NCBI GenBank assembly: GCA_020631155.1
Contig: JAHDHV010000003.1
Coordinates: forward strand, 1 to 57,251
DNA: 57,251 bases
Direction of reading: 5' to 3'
Source: Bacteroidota bacterium
GTDB taxonomy: Bacteria; Bacteroidota; Bacteroidia; Chitinophagales; UBA2359
The notes beneath the pieces are model-generated. The model was given only the letters and a program-made list of their open reading frames with translations. It did not search any database and had not been told where the DNA came from. Positions 1 through 7,099 of this stretch are shown here, piece by piece. Every line of letters starts with the position of its first letter. The stretch's first letter is position 1. The translations under genes were made by a program, and so were the position numbers.

Positions 1-48
1 GCTTTTTGGCTTTTTGGCTTTTTGGCTTTTTGGCTTTTTGGCTTTTTG
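1..48. repeat. Octamer tandem repeat, 6 copies of GCTTTTTG
   Basis: Six perfect head-to-tail copies of an 8-bp unit (GCTTTTTG) run from the window edge, so the array may extend further left. The same octamer family, in decayed form, appears at about 8672-8700, 8828-8870, 46745-46775 and, on the other strand, at 57197-57251. Each unit contains a TTTTTG string that matches the Bacteroidota -33 promoter box. Confidence 0.95.
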
Positions 49-69
49 GCCGCTTTGATATTATCTTTA
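37..69 (+). promoter_or_regulatory. Possible promoter using a repeat unit as -33 box
   Basis: TATCTTTA at 62-69 is one base off the Bacteroidota -7 consensus TAnnTTTG. A TTTG at 37-40, inside the octamer array, lies 21 bp upstream of it, the same spacing seen at the better candidate promoter at 10546-10578. This would drive the DAHP synthase gene with a leader of about 100 nt. It is inference from motif match and spacing only. Confidence 0.3.
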
Positions 70-115
70 CATAAATCACAAGTCTACGAATCCACGAATC
101 TCAAATCTCCTGTCT

Positions 116-151
116 CAAATCTTAAATCTTAAATCTTAAATCTTAAATCTC
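116..151. repeat. Heptamer tandem repeat CTTAAAT
   Basis: About five copies of a 7-bp unit (CTTAAAT, with CTCAAAT variants at the edges) lie in the leader of the following gene, 20 bp before its start codon. It belongs to the family of short intergenic heptamers seen across the window. Confidence 0.9.
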
Positions 152-172
152 ATAAAAAATAAAAATACAATA

Positions 173-1303
173 ATGAAACCACAATTAGACATCACACCTT
201 TGAACGAAGGCAGCGAATTAGGCCTTAAAAAACCATTATTAATTTCGGGACCGTGTAGTGCCGAAAGCGAGGAGCAAGTTATGGAAACTGCGCGTAGATT
301 GGCGAAACAGGGCAATATCCACCTATTGCGAGCAGGGATTTGGAAGCCGCGCACCCGACCGAATTGCTTTGAAGGCATCGGCAGCATTGGCTTGAAATGG
401 TTGAAGCAGGCAGGCAAAGAGGTTGGACTGCCTGTAACTGTTGAGGTTGCCAATGTGAAACATGTATACGAAGCCCTTCGCATGGGCATTGACATTTTGT
501 GGATTGGCGCGCGCACGACTGTTAACCCTTTTGCGGTGCAGGAAATCGCCGATGCGCTACGGGGCGTTGATATTCCTGTGTTTGTAAAAAACCCTGTGAA
601 CCCCGACCTACCGCTTTGGATCGGTGCTTTGGAACGCCTGAATCAAGCAGGCATCAAGCGGCTTGGAGCGATTCATCGAGGCTTTTCGACACATGGCGAG
701 AGCAAATACCGCAACAATCCACATTGGGAAATTCCGATAGAGTTGATGCGCCGTCACCCTGAATTGGCAATGGTTTGCGACCCTAGCCATATCTGCGGCC
801 GCCGCGATTTGCTACAAGCCGTTGCCCAAAAAGCGATGGACTTAAACTTTGATGGCTTAATGCTGGAATCACACATTAATCCTAGCAAAGCTCTTAGCGA
901 TGCAAAGCAGCAAGTTACGCCTGAACGCTATGGCGAAATTATTAACAGCCTTGTGATGCGCCGCACTGCGACTAATGACGAAGTTGCCCAAGGTAGTTTG
1001 GAAGATTTGCGCGCTACTATTGACGGGATTGACCGAGAAGTGATAGAAGTATTGGCAAAAAGGATGCTGATAGCCAGCGAGATAGGTCAGTTTAAAAAAG
1101 CGAATGGCATCACCATTTTACAACCCAAACGCTGGGATGCCATTATTCGGGAACGCTGTAATTTGGGTAAAATCGAAGGCCTCACCGAAGAGTTTATGAC
1201 CGATTTATACAATGCCATCCATAAAGAATCTATCCGTCACCAAACGGCGGTGATGAATAATACAACGGCGGTTGTTGCCGAGGCGGTGAAGAAGCAGGGG
1301 TGA
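173..1303 (+). CDS. Bifunctional DAHP synthase / chorismate mutase (type II)
   Basis: Makes 3-deoxy-D-arabino-heptulosonate 7-phosphate from phosphoenolpyruvate and erythrose 4-phosphate (first shikimate step) and, through its C-terminal half, converts chorismate to prephenate. The DAHP synthase domain spans about residues 20-260, with GPCSAES at 26-32, a KPRTRP segment, an IGART segment, a RGFSTHGESKYRN-type stretch and DPSHICGRRDLL. A linker leads to an AroQ-type all-helical chorismate mutase at about 275-360 (LRATIDGIDREVIEVLAKRM). The 376-residue length and domain order match the KDPS-like AroA/AroQ fusion typical of Bacteroidota, in which the mutase domain is thought to help feedback control. 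The gene stands alone, convergent with the Uma2 gene. The ATG at 173 sits directly after the family-typical AT-rich leader. The symbol is left blank because aroF/aroG/aroA usage differs between genomes. Confidence 0.95.
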   Translation: MKPQLDITPLNEGSELGLKKPLLISGPCSAESEEQVMETARRLAKQGNIHLLRAGIWKPRTRPNCFEGIGSIGLKWLKQAGKEVGLPVTVEVANVKHVYEALRMGIDILWIGARTTVNPFAVQEIADALRGVDIPVFVKNPVNPDLPLWIGALERLNQAGIKRLGAIHRGFSTHGESKYRNNPHWEIPIELMRRHPELAMVCDPSHICGRRDLLQAVAQKAMDLNFDGLMLESHINPSKALSDAKQQVTPERYGEIINSLVMRRTATNDEVAQGSLEDLRATIDGIDREVIEVLAKRMLIASEIGQFKKANGITILQPKRWDAIIRERCNLGKIEGLTEEFMTDLYNAIHKESIRHQTAVMNNTTAVVAEAVKKQG

Positions 1304-1318
1304 TGAAAGGTAGATGAT

Positions 1319-1371
1319 GAGACGTAAGATATAAGATGCAAGATTTTCTTGTGTCTTATGTCTTATGTCTT
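1319..1371 (+). terminator. 25-bp hairpin built from heptamer repeats
   Basis: The left arm (1319-1343) and right arm (1347-1371) pair over all 25 positions in the plus-strand RNA if G-U pairs are allowed, with a 3-nt loop. It lies 16 bp after the DAHP synthase stop codon, between convergent genes. There is no clean U-tract, so it may stabilise or end the transcript rather than act as a classic intrinsic terminator. The G-U pairs become A-C mismatches in the opposite transcript, so the fold is strand-specific. Both arms are made of GACATAA/GATATAA-type heptamers. Confidence 0.55.
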
Positions 1372-1400
1372 ACATCTTATGTCCATTTTAGTTACTAGAC

Positions 1401-2012
1401 TTAATCTTCCTCTTTCTCCTCTGGAAACACCTCTGACAAATCTACTTTTAAATCGGGGAAAACATGAACCGTTAATATATCTTCATCAACCAAAGGGCGC
1501 ATGGTACTGATAAATTTTTCGTCTTTAAGAATATAGACTAAAACGTTTCTGTGAATAGGGTCAACTATCCAATATTCCAAAACACCTGCCTCTTCATACA
1601 ATTCGTATTTATCGCGCATTTCTCTTTTGGAATTGCTTGGTGATAAAATCTCAATCACCAAATCGGGCGCACCTATACAACCTCTTTTTTCTATCTTAGC
1701 TAAATCACATACGACACATAAATCAGGTTGCACTACCGTATCTACTTTATCATCGGTCGTTTTATTTGTAGGCAATGGCAATCGCACATCAAAAGGGGCT
1801 GCAAACACACTACATCCACTTTTACGCAAATGTGTCCATAGTATTCCACTTAAATTCATGGATATTTTCTGATGTGTGGGATTCGGTGCTACCATTGGCA
1901 AAATCCCCCCTTTCAACAACTCGACTCGCTCTTTGAATTGCCATTTGAGATAGTCGGCGTAGGTGTAGCGTTTGCTAAGGTCCAATTGATGGAGAGAGGT
2001 TATTGTTGTCAT
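1401..2012 (-). CDS. Uma2-family (DUF820) PD-(D/E)XK nuclease-like protein
   Basis: This 203-residue protein has the full Uma2 pattern. It starts with the TYADYLKW segment and a PNPTHQKIS region (about 43-51). A QPDLCVV strand follows with Asp97, then the core APDLVIEILSPSN (Asp117, Glu121), a candidate catalytic Lys135, the Y..AGVLEYWIVDP signature (about 139-152) and a C-terminal strand region. Family members have the restriction-endonuclease fold but mostly unknown biological roles. Many occur in large paralogous sets in cyanobacteria and Bacteroidota. It lies downstream of the EAD11-protease gene on the same strand but is separated from it by a strong terminator and has its own -7 box, so it is probably a separate unit. 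Confidence 0.9.
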   Translation of the reverse strand: MTTITSLHQLDLSKRYTYADYLKWQFKERVELLKGGILPMVAPNPTHQKISMNLSGILWTHLRKSGCSVFAAPFDVRLPLPTNKTTDDKVDTVVQPDLCVVCDLAKIEKRGCIGAPDLVIEILSPSNSKREMRDKYELYEEAGVLEYWIVDPIHRNVLVYILKDEKFISTMRPLVDEDILTVHVFPDLKVDLSEVFPEEKEED

Positions 2013-2026
2013 GTTGTTGTTTTTAT

Positions 2027-2034
2027 CAAAGATA
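2027..2034 (-). promoter_or_regulatory. -7 promoter box TATCTTTG for the Uma2 gene
   Basis: On the minus strand the sequence reads TATCTTTG, a perfect TAnnTTTG box, ending 15 bp before the Uma2 ATG. Initiation there would give a leader of only about ten nucleotides. No clear -33 TTTG is seen, because the upstream DNA is the T-tract of the preceding terminator. Confidence 0.5.
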
Positions 2035-2053
2035 GGTGTTTTTTGTTATAAAA

Positions 2054-2102
2054 AACCCAGCCAACTAAAAAAAGTGGGGGGCTTTTTTTGGTTGGCTGGG
2101 TT
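2054..2102 (-). terminator. Strong intrinsic terminator after the EAD11-protease gene
   Basis: A 12-bp perfect outer stem (AACCCAGCCAAC with its complement at 2091-2102) encloses an inner AAAAAAAG/CTTTTTTT stem around a run of six G/C bases. On the minus strand it is followed by a T-tract. It starts about 35 bp after the stop codon at 2138 and insulates the Uma2 gene. Confidence 0.85.
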
Positions 2103-2137
2103 GGTTGTTTTAGTAAAACAGATTATCAAAATAACTA

Positions 2138-3664
2138 CTAAATGGCTATTGTGGAAGCGTCTTTATCCTCCATATCTTTAAAAATGCGAGAAAATAGGAT
2201 GCCTTTGTTTAAATCTTTGTCTATTTCGCGCGCATGGTGTAGGGCAATTACATTCCAATCTTTATCAAAAATAGGTGAGCCACTAGAGCCATACTCGGTA
2301 TCGGCGGTGTGATAAACCCTAAATCCGCGTTTTACATCCTCCACATTGGCATCTACAATGGAAATTTTCTTGGGGTCTCCCTTTGGATGTTGGATGATTG
2401 CGATGGGTGCTTTTTCGCCATTTACAGGCAAAGAAAAGTTGATATTAAAGTCAAGTGTTCCCCATTCTTCTCCCAAGTCTTTTACTTTTACTCGCACATA
2501 GTCTAAGTCATTATCTCCTTGTCCATAAGGTGAGGAAATGTAGTTGTCAGTATCTAAATCATATTCTTTAGTTTGTTTGTACTGGCCACTGCTATCTGTT
2601 TCATAGTTAAAAATGACTTTGGCCCTTGCTGCCATATCTTTTGTTTTCAGGACATGCCAATTGGAAAATAGATACTTTTCGCCTTTGTAAGTGCCAATAA
2701 ATCCTGTTCCTGAACCGCCGTCAACTTCTATTTTGCAAACACTTTTGGAAGCTTTTAGTCCTTTTTCTAGCCATTGGATTTTAGCTTTGAGACTAGCAAT
2801 GTCTTGAAGATTGTTGGTGCCTATTATTTTTTCGATTTCTTCGGTAGAATCCTTGTTAATGCGCTTATCTATGAAATCTTCTAGATTATTAAGAAAATTT
2901 AATAAAGCCATTCTTATCTCAGCCATTCTTAAGTCTCTTTCCCTATAATCAATTAGGCCATTATTAGATTTTCTTACAACCTCTACTAAACGCGCTGATT
3001 GCATACTTATATCGTCTCTATCTTGACGACTTAAACTTGTTTCAAACTGTAGTAGAAGCTCAATAGCTTGTTTTAACCTATCTTGTCTAATAAGAGAGCG
3101 AACTTGTTCAATAATTGATTGATTCATATCATCTAGTGGGTTTATTATGTGATTTCCAGTAATTAAAAATGTAAAAAATAATAGGGTAAAAGATGTTTGT
3201 GTAATGATAGATAAAAAAACATAGGAGGTGTTGATAAAGGACATGTCTTTCCAAACAGCACTAGGAGAACCTCCATTCTTCCTTAAAATGTTAGAAGCAA
3301 TTTCGTGAGATTTAGTTACATGAAAAAAGTTATATTCCTCAAGTTTCTTTTTATACTTCTCGTCTTTCTCTAGTGTGCTTTCAAAAGAAATGCCTCTTGG
3401 TTTATAATCGCGTAAATACTCAAATACAAAAAAGTAGTTTGAAACAAAATAAAATATCAAAACCCCAATACCTAAATAATGTATTAAGGATATTTTTTTA
3501 ATTTTAGGAATTAACTTATAGCTAAAAATATTTATAACAATTAGTAAGACTATCGCAAAAAATAAATTTATTTCAAATACATTAACAATATCAGGCATTC
3601 TATATAGAAATAATATAGTAAATGAAATAAGTGTAGAAAGTAAAGAGGCTTTTATTATACTCAT
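2138..3664 (-). CDS. Membrane protein with EAD11-like domain and trypsin-like protease
   Basis: This 508-residue protein has hydrophobic segments at about 5-22, 31-48, 61-82 and 147-169. A helical domain at about 184-266 (motifs EQVRSLI, AIELLLQF, DISMQSARL, NGLIDYRERD, RMALLNFL) closely follows the pattern of effector-associated domain 11 (EAD11). A predicted coiled coil at about 275-305 precedes a trypsin-fold protease at about 310-500 with an intact triad: His337 (SNWHVL), Asp388 (DLDYVRV) and Ser461 (GSSGSP). EADs are known from comparative genomics as adaptor domains that recruit effectors such as proteases to NTPase-based conflict systems in multicellular bacteria. Cytoplasmic placement of the EAD and protease is inferred. 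It is the last gene of a probable three-gene unit with the two genes upstream (gaps of 116 and 85 bp). The EAD assignment is by eye; the protease is firm. Confidence 0.85.
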   Translation of the reverse strand: MSIIKASLLSTLISFTILFLYRMPDIVNVFEINLFFAIVLLIVINIFSYKLIPKIKKISLIHYLGIGVLIFYFVSNYFFVFEYLRDYKPRGISFESTLEKDEKYKKKLEEYNFFHVTKSHEIASNILRKNGGSPSAVWKDMSFINTSYVFLSIITQTSFTLLFFTFLITGNHIINPLDDMNQSIIEQVRSLIRQDRLKQAIELLLQFETSLSRQDRDDISMQSARLVEVVRKSNNGLIDYRERDLRMAEIRMALLNFLNNLEDFIDKRINKDSTEEIEKIIGTNNLQDIASLKAKIQWLEKGLKASKSVCKIEVDGGSGTGFIGTYKGEKYLFSNWHVLKTKDMAARAKVIFNYETDSSGQYKQTKEYDLDTDNYISSPYGQGDNDLDYVRVKVKDLGEEWGTLDFNINFSLPVNGEKAPIAIIQHPKGDPKKISIVDANVEDVKRGFRVYHTADTEYGSSGSPIFDKDWNVIALHHAREIDKDLNKGILFSRIFKDMEDKDASTIAI

Positions 3665-3780
3665 TTAACTATTTTAATATAGTAAGAAGTTCAAGACATT
3701 ATCTAACTAAACACATAGATAATGTCTTGAATCTCAAGATGAAATTTGCAAAAAAATATTAGTAAAAAGAACTAACTAGA

Positions 3781-4602
3781 CTAACATCCTTTCTGACAGT
3801 TAACTATAAATACATTTGGGCAGTTACTATTATGGTTTGGGTTCCAAGAATATCCACCATTCACCCACTCCCAATGCCAGTGAGACCACCATGTTGTTTT
3901 TTTAACAGTACCTCTTCTACAAGCTACTGCAACTTTACCATCTATTAAAACTTCAATATTATAGTCAGCAGTACAAGCAAATACAGTAAAACTGTTATTA
4001 TTGTTTGGCGTATCATTATACCTTATTATAGTACCAGATGTCATTCTAATACTATAGTAACCATTTACAAAGCAATCTCCTAGTATCACTGTAACTTCTT
4101 CTTTTGTACAATCAAAATCGGAACTAAAAATTTCATTATGCTCATATTCAAGATCACCAATATCATCATCAATTTTATTTCTATCTCCCTCATTCACAGA
4201 ATTATTTATTGATATATTTTTTTCGAGTGTATCATTTAAGCGTAAAATAGCATTTTGGCCTTTCTGATTTAATTTTATTTTATACTTGTCTATATCTTTA
4301 AGTCTTAAAGAAGTATTTGTTAATCTGTTAATATAAATAGGTTTCTCTTTCTCATCAAACAAACGAGACTCCTTACTTTTAATAAACTCAATGCTTTTGT
4401 CTAATCGTTGAATTTCTCGTTCTAAATTAAAGTCTTGTTGTGGTAACTTTAAACTACTACCAGGAACAACAACCATTGTTGTATCAAAACCTGTTGGATT
4501 AAAATCAGTTACATTAAAGTCAGTTGGCTGTGCCTTTAACTGAGTATTAAAAAATAAGGTTATACAGCATATTACCGAAATAAAAACAATTAATTTTTTC
4601 AT
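3781..4602 (-). CDS. Secreted protein of unknown function, Trp/His/Cys-rich C-terminus
   Basis: I do not recognise this 273-residue protein. It starts with a clear Sec signal peptide (residues 1-25, ending QLKAQ). The middle (about 50-150) is charged and helical with heptad-like spacing. The last 110 residues look like beta strands with at least six cysteines and an aromatic stretch rich in Trp and His (TTWWSHWHWEW), ending NCQKGC. There is no lipobox and no T9SS sorting domain, so a periplasmic or exported soluble protein is likely. It sits between a V8-like protease and the EAD11-protease on the same strand, which makes co-expression likely. A role as substrate, inhibitor or exported toxin of the unit is only a guess. 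Confidence 0.75.
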   Translation of the reverse strand: MKKLIVFISVICCITLFFNTQLKAQPTDFNVTDFNPTGFDTTMVVVPGSSLKLPQQDFNLEREIQRLDKSIEFIKSKESRLFDEKEKPIYINRLTNTSLRLKDIDKYKIKLNQKGQNAILRLNDTLEKNISINNSVNEGDRNKIDDDIGDLEYEHNEIFSSDFDCTKEEVTVILGDCFVNGYYSIRMTSGTIIRYNDTPNNNNSFTVFACTADYNIEVLIDGKVAVACRRGTVKKTTWWSHWHWEWVNGGYSWNPNHNSNCPNVFIVNCQKGC

Positions 4603-4687
4603 AGATTTAGCATTTTAGGGTTAAGTAATTTTTAGGGCTTTATACAGTTTGATGCTGTCTTATATCAAATGGAGGCGTGAAAACAAC

Positions 4688-5569
4688 TTATACAACAGCA
4701 CTATTAATTAAGCGTGTTTGTAAACTGTTCGCCTTATCAATCACTGCTTGCGAAATAATTGGCGATTCAAATTCAAAGATATTTTGGTAAGGTTCATCAC
4801 CTGTTTTTCGTCTCTTAAAACTGGTATGACTGTTCAATCCAATGACTTTACCATCACTGATCCAAGGACCTCCGCTACAGCCGGGGCGCATATCATTAGG
4901 GTTCATAACCATAGCTCGTTGTTGTGTATTTTTTTCACATTTTCCCTCACAGTAATACTGCAATCCCAAAAAAGGAAACACTTCTGGGTAACCAATGGCT
5001 TTTACATTCTCATGCACCGCCTCAGACAGTCCCAAGTTTAGTGCAATGCCCGGAATCGCCGTTTCTGTTACCAAAAAACCATAGTCATAAGGAATACGCT
5101 TATTGGTACTATTTATATTTGCTATATATTCAGCAGGCACCCAAGCCTCTTTGATGCGTATAGGCTCAGTTGATAGTGGAAACAACGGACGATATTCAAA
5201 GCGTTTGAAATAACCTGTTCTTTGGTTATTATCCTTGTTCAATACCAAAGTTCCATAGATGCAGTGTGCCGCAGTCATCAACAAATTTGGGCCGATGACA
5301 AAAGCTGAACCTTTAGAAACTGCGATATTTAAGGACAAAGGATCGTCTAGATTTTCATATACAATAGAATACAATTTGCCTACAGAAGAAAACGGTTCTG
5401 TAATCAATTGTGTGTCCGTTGTTTTTTGTGCATGACGAATAAGCGGTGTACTTTCTAGTTCCGATTCTTCTACAAAACCGCAGTCAAAAGGCTTTGCATT
5501 TTTTAATTGTGCATCGGTAATTTTAGGTGCACTTTCTAAATCAATGCGGAATAATTCAAGGTCTTTCAT
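4688..5569 (-). CDS. V8-like (S1B) serine protease without signal peptide
   Basis: This 293-residue trypsin-fold protease has its triad visible: His102 in LMTAAHCIYG, Asp162 in YDYGFLV, and Ser232 in GCSGGPW. The pattern (TAAHC, GxSGGP and a short loop set) resembles glutamyl endopeptidase/V8-type and related bacterial trypsins. The first 60 residues hold two similar stretches (ESAPKITDAQL and ESTPLIRHAQ) that could be a propeptide or a recognition segment. There is no signal peptide or membrane segment, which is unusual for this family and fits an intracellular protease that is activated on demand. It is the first gene of the unit with 3781-4602 and 2138-3664, and is preceded by a 760-bp AT-rich region with palindromic GTAC-centred sites. 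Confidence 0.85.
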   Translation of the reverse strand: MKDLELFRIDLESAPKITDAQLKNAKPFDCGFVEESELESTPLIRHAQKTTDTQLITEPFSSVGKLYSIVYENLDDPLSLNIAVSKGSAFVIGPNLLMTAAHCIYGTLVLNKDNNQRTGYFKRFEYRPLFPLSTEPIRIKEAWVPAEYIANINSTNKRIPYDYGFLVTETAIPGIALNLGLSEAVHENVKAIGYPEVFPFLGLQYYCEGKCEKNTQQRAMVMNPNDMRPGCSGGPWISDGKVIGLNSHTSFKRRKTGDEPYQNIFEFESPIISQAVIDKANSLQTRLINSAVV

Positions 5570-5616
5570 AGGAGTACTTTTTTTTTAAGTTTTATAAAAA
5601 AAAAAATCAAAAAGTT

Positions 5617-5637
5617 CTGTACTTTCTGAAAATACAG
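5617..5637. promoter_or_regulatory. 21-bp imperfect palindrome upstream of the protease unit
   Basis: The sequence has matching outer arms CTGTA/TACAG and inner arms TTTC/GAAA with only the three spacer positions unpaired. It lies about 50 bp upstream of the V8-like protease start codon, a usual place for a repressor or activator site. Function is inferred from position and symmetry. Confidence 0.35.
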
Positions 5638-5855
5638 AATATAGTATAGCAACTCAAGCCTTCAATAAATATCATTAGTATGTATTAATAATATTTATTA
5701 GTAAGGAAATAGCACAATTTTAACACTGATAGCTATTTTTCTTATTTCAACAATAATAAAATGATTACTTTTGGAGGCGGTAAGCTCTTGTCCTCCATAA
5801 TTGGGCGTTATTGAGGTCATATTGGGTCTGGGTTAGTTGGTTAATAATGATTTTT

Positions 5856-5884
5856 AAAAGTACTTTCTCACTGAAAAAGTACTT
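5856..5884. promoter_or_regulatory. Paired AAGTACTT palindromes
   Basis: Two copies of the self-complementary 8-mer AAGTACTT, with flanking A and T tracts, lie about two helical turns apart. The same core recurs singly at about 6155 and in truncated form at 5574 and 6069. This is a possible operator array between divergent transcription units. Confidence 0.3.
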
Positions 5885-6330
5885 ATATACTATATATATT
5901 GTAATTAACAAAAAAGTTAATTATTTATTCCAATTAGTTTGTCACTTTAAAGTAATTTATTTTTTCACAAATCATAAACAGCTGTTTTTCAGTAATTTAT
6001 TTTTTTCTGAAAAAAAATTTCTTTAGTTTTTTAACAAAAATATTAAGGGACTTTATACGCTATTTTTTGTACTTTGGAAAAAAAATAGGAACAGAATAAA
6101 CTTTTCATAGTTATGGCATTAGACTAGGATTAAAGATAAAGTTTAATTTAAAAGTACTTTTCTTAAAAAAAATCGCTTTTTCAAATTACAATAAAATATA
6201 GTATTTTTTTTCATAACACATTGACTATCAATCACATCAATTTAATATACCATATTTTCAACAAATTGATTATCAATCATTTATCATTTTCAACAAAAAA
6301 TCAATTATTTCACCTTTTATTTTTAAAAAA

Positions 6331-6687
6331 ATGGACATTGAACAAATACGAAACTACTGTTTAGCAAAAAAGGAAGTCACCGAAAGTTTTCCTTTTGATG
6401 AGACGACTTTGGTATTTAAAGTGGCAGGTAAAATGTTTGCCTTACTGTCTATAGAAAGTGTTCCTAAGCGGATGAATCTCAAATGTGCTCCTGAAAAAGC
6501 TTTGGAATTACGAGAGGTTCATGAGGCAATTATCCCCGGCTATCATATGAATAAAAAGCATTGGAATACGTTGATACTAGACAATAGCCTCCCCCCTACC
6601 CTCGTTTCAGAATTGATTAATCATTCTTATTCGCTGGTTGTCAAGGGTTTAAAAAAGGCAGATCGGGAACGAATTTTGAATGATTAA
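6331..6687 (+). CDS. MmcQ/YjbR-family protein
   Basis: A 118-residue single-domain protein with the family hallmarks: an N-terminal YCLAKKEVTESFPFD segment, FKVAGKMFALL (about 31-41), LKCAPEKALELRE (about 51-63), GYHMNKKHWNTL (about 73-84) and a C-terminal INHSYSLVVKGL helix. The family has a CyaY-like alpha/beta fold with proposed DNA binding, but no established molecular role. The length is typical. It starts at the first ATG after a long AT-rich spacer and is followed by a decayed mobile element. Confidence 0.92.
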   Translation: MDIEQIRNYCLAKKEVTESFPFDETTLVFKVAGKMFALLSIESVPKRMNLKCAPEKALELREVHEAIIPGYHMNKKHWNTLILDNSLPPTLVSELINHSYSLVVKGLKKADRERILND

Positions 6688-6716
6688 TTATTTTATTTAT
6701 TATTTGCTTTAATAAA

Positions 6717-6830
6717 TGTAGCCAGAGGCTACGACTTTGGTTCGGCGCAAGGCATAGCCTCACACCTGTTAAGTTACAGGGGCGAGGTTCCACCTCGCAC
6801 CGAACTAAACCTATAGGCTTTGCCTATAAA
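6717..6830 (+). repeat. Decayed copy of the MITE-like hairpin element (copy 1)
   Basis: The core palindrome is shared with 15036-15238 and 46227-46358: one arm around GGTTCGGCGCAAGGC and the other around CCTCGCACCGAACTAAAC, with an inner GCGAGGTTCCACCTCGC hairpin. The outer 14-bp terminal inverted repeats of the other copies are not recognisable here, so this copy is old or truncated. Its right end runs up to the start codon of the next gene. Confidence 0.8.
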
Positions 6831-6853
6831 ACAACTACAACTCTAAACCATTT

Positions 6854-7090
6854 ATGAAAAATCACAAAAGAGCATTAAGACGTTTTCATAGAGTTAGACT
6901 TTTTAAAAAACGCAGGAACTATTGGGGCTGGACGGGGGTTCTTGTAGAAGAACCAGTCTATAAAATGATCATCAATACGCCTACACCTTGTTCCTGTTTC
7001 ATGTGTGGTAATCCTAGAAAGTACTGGAAAGAGAAAAGTATTCAAGAACTTAAGTTTGAGGAAAAATGTAAACTAACAGAGCGTCCATAA
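6854..7090 (+). CDS. Small conserved CxCxxC protein (CSCFMCGNPRK)
   Basis: This 78-residue basic protein begins KNHKRALRRFHRVRLFKK and carries TPCSCFMCGNPRKYW at about 46-60 followed by a conserved-looking Gln-Glu segment. I recognise this pattern as a small uncharacterised family found in many bacteria and some phages; its function is unknown to me. The three clustered cysteines suggest a metal-binding knuckle, though a fourth ligand is not obvious until Cys73. The start codon lies only about 20 bp after the decayed mobile element, so the promoter may be inside the element. Confidence 0.8.
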   Translation: MKNHKRALRRFHRVRLFKKRRNYWGWTGVLVEEPVYKMIINTPTPCSCFMCGNPRKYWKEKSIQELKFEEKCKLTERP

Positions 7091-7099
7091 ATAAAAAAA

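Larger units (their letters stand above)
5570..6330. other. Intergenic region, AT-rich, with repeated GTACTTT sites
   Basis: This divergent spacer between the V8-like protease unit and the MmcQ gene is very AT-rich. The string GTACTTT or its palindromic form AAAGTACTTT recurs near 5575, 5619, 5860, 5879, 6069 and 6155. No gene-like ORF, RNA gene or transposon was seen; a 71-codon open frame at 5811-6026 is low-complexity Phe/Leu/Tyr and not credible. Confidence 0.6.

Noticed and set aside
1-151. CRISPR array at the left edge
   Set aside because: The repeats are contiguous 7- and 8-bp units without spacers.
5811-6026. 71-codon open frame in the spacer before the MmcQ gene
   Set aside because: Low-complexity Phe/Leu/Lys/Tyr content produced by AT-rich DNA; no start context and no family resemblance.
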